The notes beneath the pieces are model-generated. The model worked only from the letters and a program-made list of their open reading frames with translations, was not told the origin of the DNA and searched no databases. The position numbers and the translations under genes are program-made. Below, piece by piece: positions 16,991 to 25,015 of a DNA stretch of 33,253 bases; within the stretch, counting starts at the first letter, position 1; every line of letters starts with the position of its first letter. Origin of the DNA: Salinivenus sp. GTDB taxonomy: Bacteria > Bacteroidota > Rhodothermia > Rhodothermales > Salinibacteraceae. Where the stretch lies: the NCBI GenBank assembly GCA_018609755.1, contig JAHENZ010000153.1, positions 1 to 33,253 on the forward strand. The letters are read 5' to 3'.

Positions 16991-17860
16991 CTACCCCATC
17001 ACGTCCTTCACCGTCTCGCCGATGAGCGCCGGATTCTTCACGACGGTAGCGCCCGCTGCTTCGAGCGCCTCAAACTTCGCCTCGGCCGTGCCGGAGCCGC
17101 CGGACACGATGGCGCCGGCGTGGCCCATCCGTCGTCCCGGAGGCGCCGTTCGCCCCGCGATGAAGCCGAAGACGGGTGTGCTCATGTGGTCTCGGATGTA
17201 CTTGGCAGCTTCCTGCTCGTCGGAGCCGCCAATTTCGCCAATCAGCACCACGCCTTCGGTGTCCGGATCGTCCTCGAACATCTCCAAGGCGTCGATGAAG
17301 CGGGTGCCGATGACCGGGTCGCCACCAATCCCGACGGCGGTGCTTTGCCCGTAGCCGGCCCGGGTGAGCTGGTCCACGGCCTCGTAGGTGAGGGTGCCAG
17401 ACCGTGAGATGAGGCCGATGGGGCCCGGCTCGAAAATCATGGCCGGCATGATGCCCACTTTGGCCTCCCCCGGCGTAATGGCGCCCGGGCAGTTGGGACC
17501 AATGAGGTGGGCGCCCTGCTTTTTCACGTAGTGATAGGTTGGCTTCATGTCCGCCTGCGGAATGCCCTCGGTGATGCACATAATCACGTCGATGCCGGCG
17601 TCGGCGGCCTCCTGAATGGCGTCTGCCGCAAACGGAGGGGGGACAAAGATGATCGAGGCGTTGGCGTTTTCATGCTCCACGGCCTCCGCCACGGTGTCGT
17701 ACACCGGACGGTCGAGGTGGGTCTGGCCGCCCTTCCCGGGCGTAACGCCGGCCACCACGTTGGTGCCGTACTCGATCATCTGCTCGGCGTGGAAGGAGCC
17801 TTCCGAGCCGGTCAGGCCCTGAACCACGAGGCGCGTGTCGTCGTCGACGAGGATGCTCAT
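16991..17860 (-). CDS. sucD: Succinyl-CoA ligase (ADP-forming) subunit alpha
   Basis: The alpha subunit of succinyl-CoA synthetase, which converts succinyl-CoA to succinate with nucleotide triphosphate synthesis in the TCA cycle. The 289 residues start at ATG 17860 ([21 protein letters not shown]), which matches the conserved CoA-binding N-terminus; the longer frame upstream has no family similarity. The CoA domain shows [18 protein letters not shown], the ligase domain [19 protein letters not shown], and the phosphorylated His is 247 in [14 protein letters not shown]. The partner beta subunit (sucC) is not adjacent, so the two genes are unlinked here or lie outside the window. Confidence 0.97.
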   Translation of the reverse strand: MSILVDDDTRLVVQGLTGSEGSFHAEQMIEYGTNVVAGVTPGKGGQTHLDRPVYDTVAEAVEHENANASIIFVPPPFAADAIQEAADAGIDVIMCITEGIPQADMKPTYHYVKKQGAHLIGPNCPGAITPGEAKVGIMPAMIFEPGPIGLISRSGTLTYEAVDQLTRAGYGQSTAVGIGGDPVIGTRFIDALEMFEDDPDTEGVVLIGEIGGSDEQEAAKYIRDHMSTPVFGFIAGRTAPPGRRMGHAGAIVSGGSGTAEAKFEALEAAGATVVKNPALIGETVKDVMG

Positions 17861-18046
17861 GCGATTGGGGGGTTTTTGCGTGACACGTTCAGCAGGAGAC
17901 GAAGCCGGTCGTTCCGAGACGGAGACGACGCAGCCCCATAGCACGGGTGAGGGTAGGAGCCAGCGGGCGCAACCGCAAGATCTTCGTGCATTTCTATTGT
18001 GCCGATCCGGGGAAGCGACCGTAAAAATCGGGTGGCAAAAGCGAAA

Positions 18047-18271
18047 CTAATTGAGGTGCTCCACGTGGCGGAGCGTCGTGGGCTCCAGCAAGCGGTTGAT
18101 TTCGTACTCCAGCAGGTCTCGGAGGCGCCACCCGGTTGGCAGTTCGCCCTGCGTGACTTCTACGAACAGCGAGATGCGGCCCCGCGTCGCTCGCATTGCG
18201 TGCTTTTCGGAGCCGTGAGGAGAGGGGTGGAAGACTTCGAACGTGAAGCCACGGTAGGAGTCGTCATTCAT
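18047..18271 (-). CDS. Small hypothetical acidic protein (74 aa)
   Basis: I do not recognise the family. The ORF from ATG 18271 encodes 74 residues (MNDDSYRGFTFEVFHPSP...). Its codons show the strong G/C preference at third positions seen in neighbouring genes, which favours this strand over the overlapping plus-strand frame. There is no signal peptide, membrane segment or Cys motif. It contains an amphipathic segment (LRDLLEYEINRLLEP) that may be a helix. It lies 186 bp upstream of sucD on the same strand and is divergent from holB. Confidence 0.6.
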   Translation of the reverse strand: MNDDSYRGFTFEVFHPSPHGSEKHAMRATRGRISLFVEVTQGELPTGWRLRDLLEYEINRLLEPTTLRHVEHLN

Positions 18272-18454
18272 GGGAATCAACGTCGTGCGTAGAGATGGGG
18301 ACGGCGGCAGACCCGACGTTCCAATTTTGGACGAGAACGGACCGTCATTTCTTCACAACGTCCGGCCCCAAATCGAGTTCAGTGTTGTGACCGTGGCTTC
18401 TGACTCATAGCTTATGTGCGGTATTGTGCAGAATCTTTAGAGACTCGTTTTGTC

Positions 18455-19639
18455 ATGGCCTGGAGCACTATTCTCGATCAGGAGCGGGTGGTGCAGACCT
18501 TGCGCCGTGCGCTTTCACAGGACCGCGTGGCGCACGCCTACCTCTTTCACGGGCCGGAGGGCGTGGGAAAGCGAGCCGTGGCACTCGAGATGGCCCGCGC
18601 GCTCCAGTGCACCGAGCTGGAAGATGAAGCGTGCGACCAATGCCAGGCTTGCCGTAAGACCCGTCGCATGGTGCACCCGGACGTGCACATGCACCTCCCC
18701 CACCCGTGGAGTGAGGAGGCCGACCGGGACGAAGAGGACATCGGCCAGCGCATTCAGCGTCTCGGGGAGAATCCCTATGCTGCGGTCGACTTTGTGCGTC
18801 GGCCCTCGCTCTCGGATCCAACGGAAACCTCAAACAAGCAGGTGCTCTACCGCATCGATCAGGTGCGGCAGGATCTGATCAAGCCCATGAGTCTGGCCCG
18901 AGGGGAGGGGAATTACAAGGTGAATATTCTCATGGACGTGGAGAAAATGCGGGAGGAGGCGGCCAACGCCTTCTTGAAACTGCTCGAAGAGCCCCCGCCG
19001 CAGACGGTGTTTCTCCTCACCACGAGCCGGCCGGAGCAGCTTCTGCCTACGATTCTGTCGCGGTGCCAGCGGCTTCGGTTCGACCCCTTGCTTCCGGAGT
19101 CGATCGAGGAGGCCCTCGTCGAACGCAACGAGATGGAGCCGGACGCCGCGGCGATGCTCGCCCGCATGGCGGACGGCTCGTACAGCCACGCCCTAGAGCT
19201 CGCTCACAATGAGGCGCTGATGACGAGCCGGGAGCTCGTGCTCGATTATTTTCGGGCCGCCTACACGCAGAAGGTCGAGTCGCTTACTGGAGTCATCCAA
19301 ACGCTTTCAAACAAGGGTCGCGAGCAGGTAAAGACGGTCCTCCAGCTGATGCTCCGGTGGGTGCGAGACCTCTTGTTGTACCGATCGATGGGGGAAGACG
19401 CACCGCTCGTGAATGTGGATCAGAAGGAGGCCGTGGCTCGCTTCTGCAAAAACCTTCCGGAGGCCGACCTGGAGGGAATGGTGGGGCTCGTGGAAGAGGC
19501 GATTCACCTTACCGAACGCAACGTGCAGGTGTCGCTGGTGCTCACCGCTCTCGGACAGTCCCTGGGGCGTGCGATGCGAGGAGGAACCGTCGATTCGCTG
19601 TACGTTCCCCTCCCCGAGGCGGAGCTCCGGACGGCATAG
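18455..19639 (+). CDS. holB: DNA polymerase III subunit delta'
   Basis: A clamp-loader subunit of the replicative polymerase. The 394 residues from ATG 18455 (MAWSTILDQERVVQTLRRAL) contain a degenerate P-loop GPEGVGKR (33-40), a four-Cys zinc module (Cys 52, 60, 63, 66) spaced like that of E. coli delta', and the SRC arginine-finger motif in PTILSRCQRLRFDPL. KMREEAANAFLKLLEEPP is the conserved sensor-side helix. An acidic insert (about 80-130) follows the zinc module. The C-terminal collar domain extends to 394. An in-frame Met upstream (18416) lacks family similarity. The next gene begins 48 bp later on the same strand, so an operon is possible. Confidence 0.95.
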   Translation: MAWSTILDQERVVQTLRRALSQDRVAHAYLFHGPEGVGKRAVALEMARALQCTELEDEACDQCQACRKTRRMVHPDVHMHLPHPWSEEADRDEEDIGQRIQRLGENPYAAVDFVRRPSLSDPTETSNKQVLYRIDQVRQDLIKPMSLARGEGNYKVNILMDVEKMREEAANAFLKLLEEPPPQTVFLLTTSRPEQLLPTILSRCQRLRFDPLLPESIEEALVERNEMEPDAAAMLARMADGSYSHALELAHNEALMTSRELVLDYFRAAYTQKVESLTGVIQTLSNKGREQVKTVLQLMLRWVRDLLLYRSMGEDAPLVNVDQKEAVARFCKNLPEADLEGMVGLVEEAIHLTERNVQVSLVLTALGQSLGRAMRGGTVDSLYVPLPEAELRTA

Positions 19640-19687
19640 CTTGCGGTCTCGGTCGTTCATTTCTTTCTCCAAACCGTCAAACGTATC

Positions 19688-20044
19688 GTGTCCGGTTCTC
19701 CGCTACTGTCCAACCGTTGCCGTCTTGCCCGACGAACGCTCTGGTTTGGACGCGCCCTGTTGTTTACGGACCGAGTCTGCATCCGGGGATGGACGTGGCG
19801 GGGACGATACGAACGGGTCGTTCCCCTGGAGCGCATCGAGCGGGTGCAGTGGTGGGCCGTAGACGATGACGTTAACTTTCTGATTCACTTGAGGGAGGGA
19901 GGCGCCGTTCCCCTGCAGTTGATGAGGCAAGCCGGAACCTGGAACGTGAAGCTCCACCGGCTCCTAGGGCAAAGCCTCATGGCACATCATTCGCCGGTCG
20001 ACGTTCACCCATCTGATTCGTCTACGACGTCCACTGTCCCGTAG
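19688..20044 (+). CDS. Small hypothetical protein, PH-like fold suspected
   Basis: No family is recognised with certainty. The frame opens with GTG at 19688 and gives 118 residues; no useful internal Met exists. The core (about 15-95) has alternating hydrophobic and polar strands (TLWFGRALLFTDRVCIRGW, VVPLERIERVQWW, VNFLIHLREGGAVPLQ) and a terminal helix (NVKLHRLLGQ), a pattern like bacterial PH-domain proteins of about this size. The tail is Ser/Thr-rich and probably disordered. It follows holB by 48 bp and precedes the TPR gene by about 60 bp on the same strand. Confidence 0.6.
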   Translation: MSGSPLLSNRCRLARRTLWFGRALLFTDRVCIRGWTWRGRYERVVPLERIERVQWWAVDDDVNFLIHLREGGAVPLQLMRQAGTWNVKLHRLLGQSLMAHHSPVDVHPSDSSTTSTVP

Positions 20045-20105
20045 GCGACGGTGTGACTGTACGTTTCAATCTCTCCTGGTACGTTCCGATTCGGGATCAG
20101 TAGAC

Positions 20106-20909
20106 ATGATGCGATCATCGTCGATCCGGCTCTCGTTCTGTGCGCGGCTCGTTTCATTTCTTCTGTTTGGAGCCTGTGTGGCGATGCCGGCCAACGCGCA
20201 GTCCACGACGGACACCAGTCCCCCGGAGAGTGCACTTGCGGCGGTCGATTCCCTGCGTCAATCCGGAAACTTTACCGACGCGCGCTCCCGCCTGTCGACG
20301 CTACGAGATGAATACGGGGACTCCGTGGAGATCCTTTGGCGACAATCCCTCACGACGACCGACGTAGCGAAGACCCTCGACGACGAAGACACAGTGGCCC
20401 AGCGGTATCGAACGGCGCTGGAGCTCGCAGACGCGGCCCTTGCGGCGGACAGCACGAATGCGCACGCACACCTCGCGAAGGCGGTGGCGGAAGGGCGCAT
20501 TGCACTGGATGCCGGCACGAGAGAACGGGTCCAGCGCTCGCGGGCCGTCAAGAGGCACGCGGATCGGGCCATTGAGCTGGACGACACCCTTCCGGGGGCA
20601 TTCCACACGCGAGGACGCTGGAACCGAGAAGTCTCCGATCTCAATTTTTTCGAGCGGGCCATCGTTAAAACGGTATACGGCGGGCTTCCCGAATCCTCGT
20701 TCGAGAAGGCGGTGCAGGACTTCCAGCGGGCCATTGCGCTCGAGGATGTCCGTTTTCATCACCTGGAGCTGGCGAAGACGTACCTCAAGATGGACCGGAC
20801 GGCGGACGCAAAAGCCGAATTGCAAACCGTCCTCGAATTGCCGGCCCGGGAGCCGTTTGCTGAGAAGTACAAAGAGGAGGCACAAACTCTGTTGAATGAG
20901 CTCGACTGA
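20106..20909 (+). CDS. Exported TPR-repeat protein
   Basis: A predicted periplasmic or secreted protein of 267 residues. A signal peptide (MMRSSSIRLSFCARLVSFLLFGACVAMPANA) ends in an AxA-type site before QS. The mature part is helix-rich with TPR-like units: SALAAVDSLRQSGNFTDARSRLSTL, then a long segment with ALELADAALAADSTNAHAHLAKA, and a C-terminal FHHLELAKTYLKMDRTADAKAELQTVLEL. The layout resembles single-domain TPR proteins of Bacteroidetes-like bacteria that lack a known function. No partner gene can be named; the neighbouring genes on the same strand are unrelated in function. Confidence 0.85.
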   Translation: MMRSSSIRLSFCARLVSFLLFGACVAMPANAQSTTDTSPPESALAAVDSLRQSGNFTDARSRLSTLRDEYGDSVEILWRQSLTTTDVAKTLDDEDTVAQRYRTALELADAALAADSTNAHAHLAKAVAEGRIALDAGTRERVQRSRAVKRHADRAIELDDTLPGAFHTRGRWNREVSDLNFFERAIVKTVYGGLPESSFEKAVQDFQRAIALEDVRFHHLELAKTYLKMDRTADAKAELQTVLELPAREPFAEKYKEEAQTLLNELD

Positions 20910-21074
20910 GGGGCCTCATGAGATGATGAGCATGAGTCGGGGGATTCGTTCGGTTTAGGAAAGAGGACCATCCTGCTGGTGATTTGCGGCTCATTTACAT
21001 CCGAGACGGAACGTCGCCCGGAATGGGGAATGCGACTTCTGTTCGGTTCTGGTTCGTGATGTTCGTCTGAGTGC

Positions 21075-21941
21075 ATGCCCTACTCCGCCGAAATTAGTCG
21101 CCAACAGCCCACGGCGTTCCTTTTTCTCCTCGACCAGTCGGCCTCCATGCAAGACCCGTTTGGGGGCGCGGAGCAGAAAGGCGATGCGGCCCCGAGCAAG
21201 GCGCGCGTGCTGGCCGACACGGTCAATCAGCTCCTGCAAAATCTCGTGCTGCGCTGTGCGAAGGAGGAAGGGGTGCGCGACTACTTTCACGTCGGCGTCA
21301 TCGGATACGGGGAGCGGGTGCAACGTCTCATTCAACCGACGGACGAGTACGACACCGGCACCGGACTGGTGCCGATTAGTCACCTGGCGGACCGGCCCCG
21401 CCGCATGGAGCAGCGCGTGAAGGAGGTGGCGGACGGGGAGGGGGGCACGACGGAGCAGCGCGTCAAGACCCCCATCTGGTTCGATCCGCAGGCGAAGAAC
21501 GGCACGCCGATGTGTCAGGCACTCGACCTCGCCGCGCAGACCGTGCGCGAATGGATCGACGAGCATCCGACCAGCTTTCCCCCCGTGGTGGTGAACGTGA
21601 CCGACGGAGAGGCGACGGACGGGGAGCCGCTTCGGTACGCCCAGCAGCTCCGCGAGTTTGCGACTGACGACGGGGAGGTTCTTCTCTTCAACGTCCACCT
21701 TTCCGAGTCGGAGGCGACGCCCGTTGAGCTCCCGTCGAGCCGCGCCGAACTGCCCCCCGACGACGAGTACGCCGAAACCCTCTTTCAGATGTCGAGTCGC
21801 CTTCCCTTTTCTATGCGATCGGCCGCCGAGCAGGAGGGGTACACGGTCGACCTTGACACGCGGGGCTTCGTGTTCAATGCCGATCCAACGGCGCTGGTGG
21901 CATTTCTAGAAATTGGAACGCGGCCGAGCAATCTTCGGTGA
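21075..21941 (+). CDS. Von Willebrand factor A (VWA) domain protein
   Basis: A cytoplasmic-looking protein of 288 residues with no signal peptide. The MIDAS metal-site motif DQSAS (Asp 20, Ser 22, Ser 24) follows the first beta strand AFLFLL. The conserved Thr of the second MIDAS loop is probably in NGTPMCQALDLA, and the Asp in VVVNVTDGEATDGEP. This arrangement matches VWA proteins of the TerY/COG4245 type, which often accompany PP2C phosphatases or kinases, but no such gene is adjacent here. It therefore probably acts with unlinked partners as a metal-dependent protein-binding module. Confidence 0.9.
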   Translation: MPYSAEISRQQPTAFLFLLDQSASMQDPFGGAEQKGDAAPSKARVLADTVNQLLQNLVLRCAKEEGVRDYFHVGVIGYGERVQRLIQPTDEYDTGTGLVPISHLADRPRRMEQRVKEVADGEGGTTEQRVKTPIWFDPQAKNGTPMCQALDLAAQTVREWIDEHPTSFPPVVVNVTDGEATDGEPLRYAQQLREFATDDGEVLLFNVHLSESEATPVELPSSRAELPPDDEYAETLFQMSSRLPFSMRSAAEQEGYTVDLDTRGFVFNADPTALVAFLEIGTRPSNLR

Positions 21942-22117
21942 GGGCCGCCTCTCGATGGATTTTTTTCGGATATCGTTGGCTCCCTGCTTGTGGTCTTTTC
22001 GGTTGTGATCGTAGTGTGGGCGTGGGCCCGTCGGCGCGCGAGATTCCCGATGCCGTGCGTGGGTTTTGGGGCTGATCCATTCTATTCTCATTGCACTCTG
22101 CTTTTTCTACGGTCGAG

Positions 22118-23311
22118 ATGATGACATCTAACGGAGGGGCTACCGCATCGCCAACCCCGTCTCCCAAGCGGATTGCCGTCGTGGGGCCGGTGCATCCGTA
22201 CCGGGGCGGCATTGCCCACTTTACCGAAATGACGGTTGAGGGGCTGGCGGAGCGAGGGCACGACGTTCGTCCTGTGAGTTTTTCCCGGCAGTATCCGGAG
22301 TTTCTCTTTCCGGGGAAGACCCAGTTTGAGCCGGATGACGATGCGCCCGTGGCCGTTCGAGGCGCGCCGCGCCTCCTCGACTCCCTGAATCCGCTCTCCT
22401 GGCTCCGAACGGCGCAGTGGCTCCGCGAGCAGTCGCCCGACGCGGTCGTGTTTCAGTACTGGATGCCGTTCTTTGCGCCGGCCTACGGCATCATCGCCTG
22501 GATCCTGCGGTGGGCCGGCATTCCGTCGTTCGCCGTCGTTCACAACGCCCTGCCGCACGAACGCCACGTTGGGGACGCTTGGCTGAGTCGCGTCTTTCTG
22601 AAAGCCTGCGAGGGGCACGTCGTGATGTCCGACGCCGTGGCCGACGATCTGCGGCCCCTTCGAGCCCCCGACGCGTCGGTGCGTCGGATCGAGCATCCGG
22701 TCTACGAGCGGTTCGGGGATCCGGTATCGAAGGGAAAGGCCCGGGCGGCGCTCGGACTCCCGATGGACGCGCCGGTCCTCCTTTTTTTCGGATTTGTGCG
22801 AGAGTACAAGGGCCTGCACGTGTTACTGAAGGCGATGCCGGACGTGTTGGAGGGGCTGCCGGACGCGCATCTCGTGGTGGCGGGAGAGCCGTACGACGAC
22901 CCGGAACGGTACCGACAGTTGATCCGATCCCACGGCCTCTCGGATCGCGTTCACTGGTATGACGACTACATCCCCTCCGAAGCGGTGCCCGCCGTCTTCT
23001 GTGGAGCCGACCTCGTGGTACAGCCGTACGTGTCGGCCACTCAGAGCGGCGTGGCTCAGATTGCGACACACTTCGAGGTGCCCATGATCGTAACAGACGT
23101 GGGCGGGTTGGCAGAGACGATCCCGCACGAGGAGGTGGGATTCGTGGTCCCGCCCGAAGATCCCGCGGCGCTGGCGGACTCGATCATTCGGTTTTTCGAC
23201 GACGACTGGAAGGATCGGCTCGTCGACGGGGTCCGCGACCTCAAGCAGCGCCAACATCCGGACCGGTTGTTTGAGGCGATCGAGTCGCTGATCGCAGAGC
23301 CTGGGCGCTGA
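22118..23311 (+). CDS. Glycosyltransferase family 4 protein
   Basis: A GT-B-fold sugar transferase using a nucleotide-sugar donor; acceptor unknown. About 397 residues from ATG 22118 (an ATG at 22091 is also in frame). The N-terminal domain begins with RIAVVGPVHPYRGGIAHFTEMTVEGLAERGHDV, a typical acceptor-side glycine-rich loop. The C-terminal domain has the family pattern LLFFGFVREYKGLHVLLKAM, then VVAGEPYDDPERYRQLI, and ends with the E-x7-E-like region QSGVAQIATHFEVPMIVTDVGGLAETI and GFVVPPEDPAALADSI. It has no signal peptide; a hydrophobic stretch around 115-135 (APAYGIIAWILRWAG) may mediate membrane contact. A product such as envelope polysaccharide or glycolipid is inferred only from the family. 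Confidence 0.93.
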   Translation: MMTSNGGATASPTPSPKRIAVVGPVHPYRGGIAHFTEMTVEGLAERGHDVRPVSFSRQYPEFLFPGKTQFEPDDDAPVAVRGAPRLLDSLNPLSWLRTAQWLREQSPDAVVFQYWMPFFAPAYGIIAWILRWAGIPSFAVVHNALPHERHVGDAWLSRVFLKACEGHVVMSDAVADDLRPLRAPDASVRRIEHPVYERFGDPVSKGKARAALGLPMDAPVLLFFGFVREYKGLHVLLKAMPDVLEGLPDAHLVVAGEPYDDPERYRQLIRSHGLSDRVHWYDDYIPSEAVPAVFCGADLVVQPYVSATQSGVAQIATHFEVPMIVTDVGGLAETIPHEEVGFVVPPEDPAALADSIIRFFDDDWKDRLVDGVRDLKQRQHPDRLFEAIESLIAEPGR

Positions 23312-23486
23312 ATCTTGGAACGTCTGTTCGCGTCTGTCTTCGTCCGATTCCCCCGCCCCGTCGACCGTTCATGAACGCATGCAGCGAATGTGGGGGAGAT
23401 CGTCTGCCCCATTTGGCTTCAGTGAGTCTCGACGATCGATGAGAAAAGCCTCAACTGTGGGCCGATCTTGCAGATGGGATGCGATA

Positions 23487-23517
23487 CTCGACCGACTTTC
23501 GTCTCTAAAGGGTCGAG
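23487..23517 (+). other. Stable hairpin in the leader of the iron-binding gene
   Basis: CTCGACC (23487-23493) pairs with GGTCGAG (23511-23517), and the inner CTTT pairs with AAAG, leaving a 2-nt bulge and a 7-nt loop. It is followed by AAAATTG rather than a U-run, so it is not a classical terminator. It may be an mRNA structure if the transcript starts upstream, or belong to the end of the glycosyltransferase transcript. Confidence 0.45.
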
Positions 23518-23625
23518 AAAATTGAAGATGAGGTGGGGACCCGTTCTCGGCGGACGGGTTCTGTGGAGTTTATTACAATTTGAAGCATGTCTGCCATGCA
23601 GGCCTGTCATCTTTGGGGACATGTC

Positions 23626-23642
23626 TTTAGAATAGATCTAAA
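23626..23642. promoter_or_regulatory. Palindromic operator candidate upstream of the iron importer
   Basis: A perfect inverted repeat TTTAGA-ATAGA-TCTAAA lies 31 bp before the ATG at 23673. Outer halves extend the symmetry: GTCTT (23623-23627) and AAGAC (23644-23648). The TTAG...CTAA character is reminiscent of metal-regulator boxes of the DtxR/MntR type. The position before a ferric-iron binding protein supports an iron-responsive repressor site. The actual regulator is not in the window. Confidence 0.5.
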
Positions 23643-23672
23643 CAAGACTCAAACCGGTCCCGATTCCCACCC

Positions 23673-24749
23673 ATGTCCCGTTTTTTCCGTCTATTCTCCG
23701 TTCTCTTTCTCGGTGTTGTCCTCCTCGGCTGCGGTGGGGGCGAGCCCGACGAGCTCGTGATTTATTCTGGGCGTAGCAAGGCCCTCGTCGATTCGCTCGT
23801 CTCCATGTATCAGGAGAAGGCCGACGTGCCGGTCCGCGTGAAGTATGGCTCCGACGCCCAGTTGCTGGCTGCGCTGCAGGAAGAGGGCGACCAGAGCCCG
23901 GCGGACGTGTACTGGGCCAACACGACCGGCGCCCTCGGCAATGCCGTGAACAACGATCTGCTGGTCGAGCTCCCGGATTCCGTTGCGAACACCCCCGCTC
24001 GCTTCGTCCCGTCGAACCAGCAGTGGACGCCGGTGACGACCCGGTTCCGGGTGCTTGCGTACAACAGCGATCAGATCGATCCTGAGGATCTGCCCGAGTC
24101 GGTCCGCGACCTCCCCAAAAATCGAGATCTGGAGGGGCGCGTGGGGTGGACGCCGTCCTACTCCAGCTTTCAGGACTTTGTGACAGCGATGCGGGTGACG
24201 CAGGGAGCCGATGCCACGCGGTCCTGGCTCCAGGGCATGCAGAACCTGAATCCGAACAGCTATACGTCGAACACGCCGATGATCCGGGCGCTGGCGGCGG
24301 GGGAGATCGACGTGGCGCTTACGAATCACTATTACGTCCTTCGCCTCAAGCACGGCGGGGCTGAAGGAGAATACGAGGGCGACGAAGAAGAAGAGGAAGA
24401 GCACGAAGAAGAGGAAGAAGAACAGACGCGGGCGTCCGCTCCGGTCGAAACGTACCGGTTTTCGGAAGGCGACCTGGGGAACCTGGCGCTCGTTACGGGG
24501 GCCGGAGTGCTTCAGACGAGCGATCAGAGTGCGGCCGCGCAGCGATTTCTCCAGTTCCTGCTGTCGGAGCAGGCGCAGTCCTTTGCCGCCAACCGTGTGA
24601 ACGAGTACCCGGTGGTGTCTGGAACGGAGGTGCCGCAGTACATGGTGCCGGTGGACAGTGCCCTTGGGCTCAGTCCCGAGTTTGAGCTGGAGCGGCTGCA
24701 GGAGATGGATCCGACGCTCGATCTCCTCCGCGACGTCGGCCTGCTATAG
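23673..24749 (+). CDS. Ferric-iron ABC transporter substrate-binding lipoprotein (FbpA/FutA type)
   Basis: Captures Fe(III) in the periplasm and passes it to the permease. The 358 residues begin with a signal peptide and lipobox (GVVLLGC, Cys 20). ELVIYSGRSKALVDSLVSMYQEKADVPV is the typical start of this periplasmic binding family. The paired tyrosines 220-221 in ALTNHYYVLRL correspond to the iron-ligating Tyr pair of FbpA. Just after them (about 231-251) lies an almost pure Glu run with one His, encoded by a GAAGAA-type repeat; it is an insert relative to the usual fold and may be a surface loop or metal-binding tail. The C-terminal part (GNLALVTGAGVL, QYMVPVDSALGL) is conventional. The permease follows after 266 bp. 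Confidence 0.93.
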   Translation: MSRFFRLFSVLFLGVVLLGCGGGEPDELVIYSGRSKALVDSLVSMYQEKADVPVRVKYGSDAQLLAALQEEGDQSPADVYWANTTGALGNAVNNDLLVELPDSVANTPARFVPSNQQWTPVTTRFRVLAYNSDQIDPEDLPESVRDLPKNRDLEGRVGWTPSYSSFQDFVTAMRVTQGADATRSWLQGMQNLNPNSYTSNTPMIRALAAGEIDVALTNHYYVLRLKHGGAEGEYEGDEEEEEEHEEEEEEQTRASAPVETYRFSEGDLGNLALVTGAGVLQTSDQSAAAQRFLQFLLSEQAQSFAANRVNEYPVVSGTEVPQYMVPVDSALGLSPEFELERLQEMDPTLDLLRDVGLL

Positions 24750-24830
24750 TTTCGAGTCGTAGAGGGGCGGGAGGGCTGCGATGGGGGGCCACACGCGAGC
24801 ATTCGTTGTGCATGTCGATTCTCTCGTTCG

Positions 24831-24891
24831 TGTAGGGCCGCATCGCGGGCTGAGCGAGACGAGGTCATCCCTTGTGGTATGCGGCCCTACA
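24831..24891. repeat. REP-like long inverted repeat between iron-transport genes
   Basis: A perfect 13-bp inverted repeat, TGTAGGGCCGCAT (24831-24843) and ATGCGGCCCTACA (24879-24891), encloses 35 nt. It lies between the binding-protein and permease genes. The arm starts with TGTAGSGCCG like the palindrome at 30694-30724, which suggests a shared REP-type family. Confidence 0.65.
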
Positions 24892-25015
24892 TTCGCGTTT
24901 TGATTTTTAATACCGACGGAAAGAGTCGCCGGTGATCGAGAGAAAGACGTACATCGGACATTCACAAAGGGTGTTATTCGATATTTCTCCAGCCTGTGCG
25001 GACGTATAGTCGAAG

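Larger units (their letters stand above)
23312..23672. other. Regulatory-looking leader region of the iron importer
   Basis: No gene is seen. The stretch holds a hairpin (23487-23517), a short hairpin ACCCGT / ACGGGT near 23538-23559, GCATG-TCTGC-CATGC near 23585-23599, GACATGTC at 23618-23625 and the inverted repeat at 23626-23642. The concentration of symmetric sequence just before the iron-binding lipoprotein gene suggests that transcription of this transporter is controlled here. Confidence 0.55.

Noticed and set aside
17999-18292. Plus-strand ORF of 97 codons opposite the small ORF at 18047-18271
   Set aside because: Codon third positions favour the minus-strand frame, and the plus-strand protein has a mixed, unpatterned composition.
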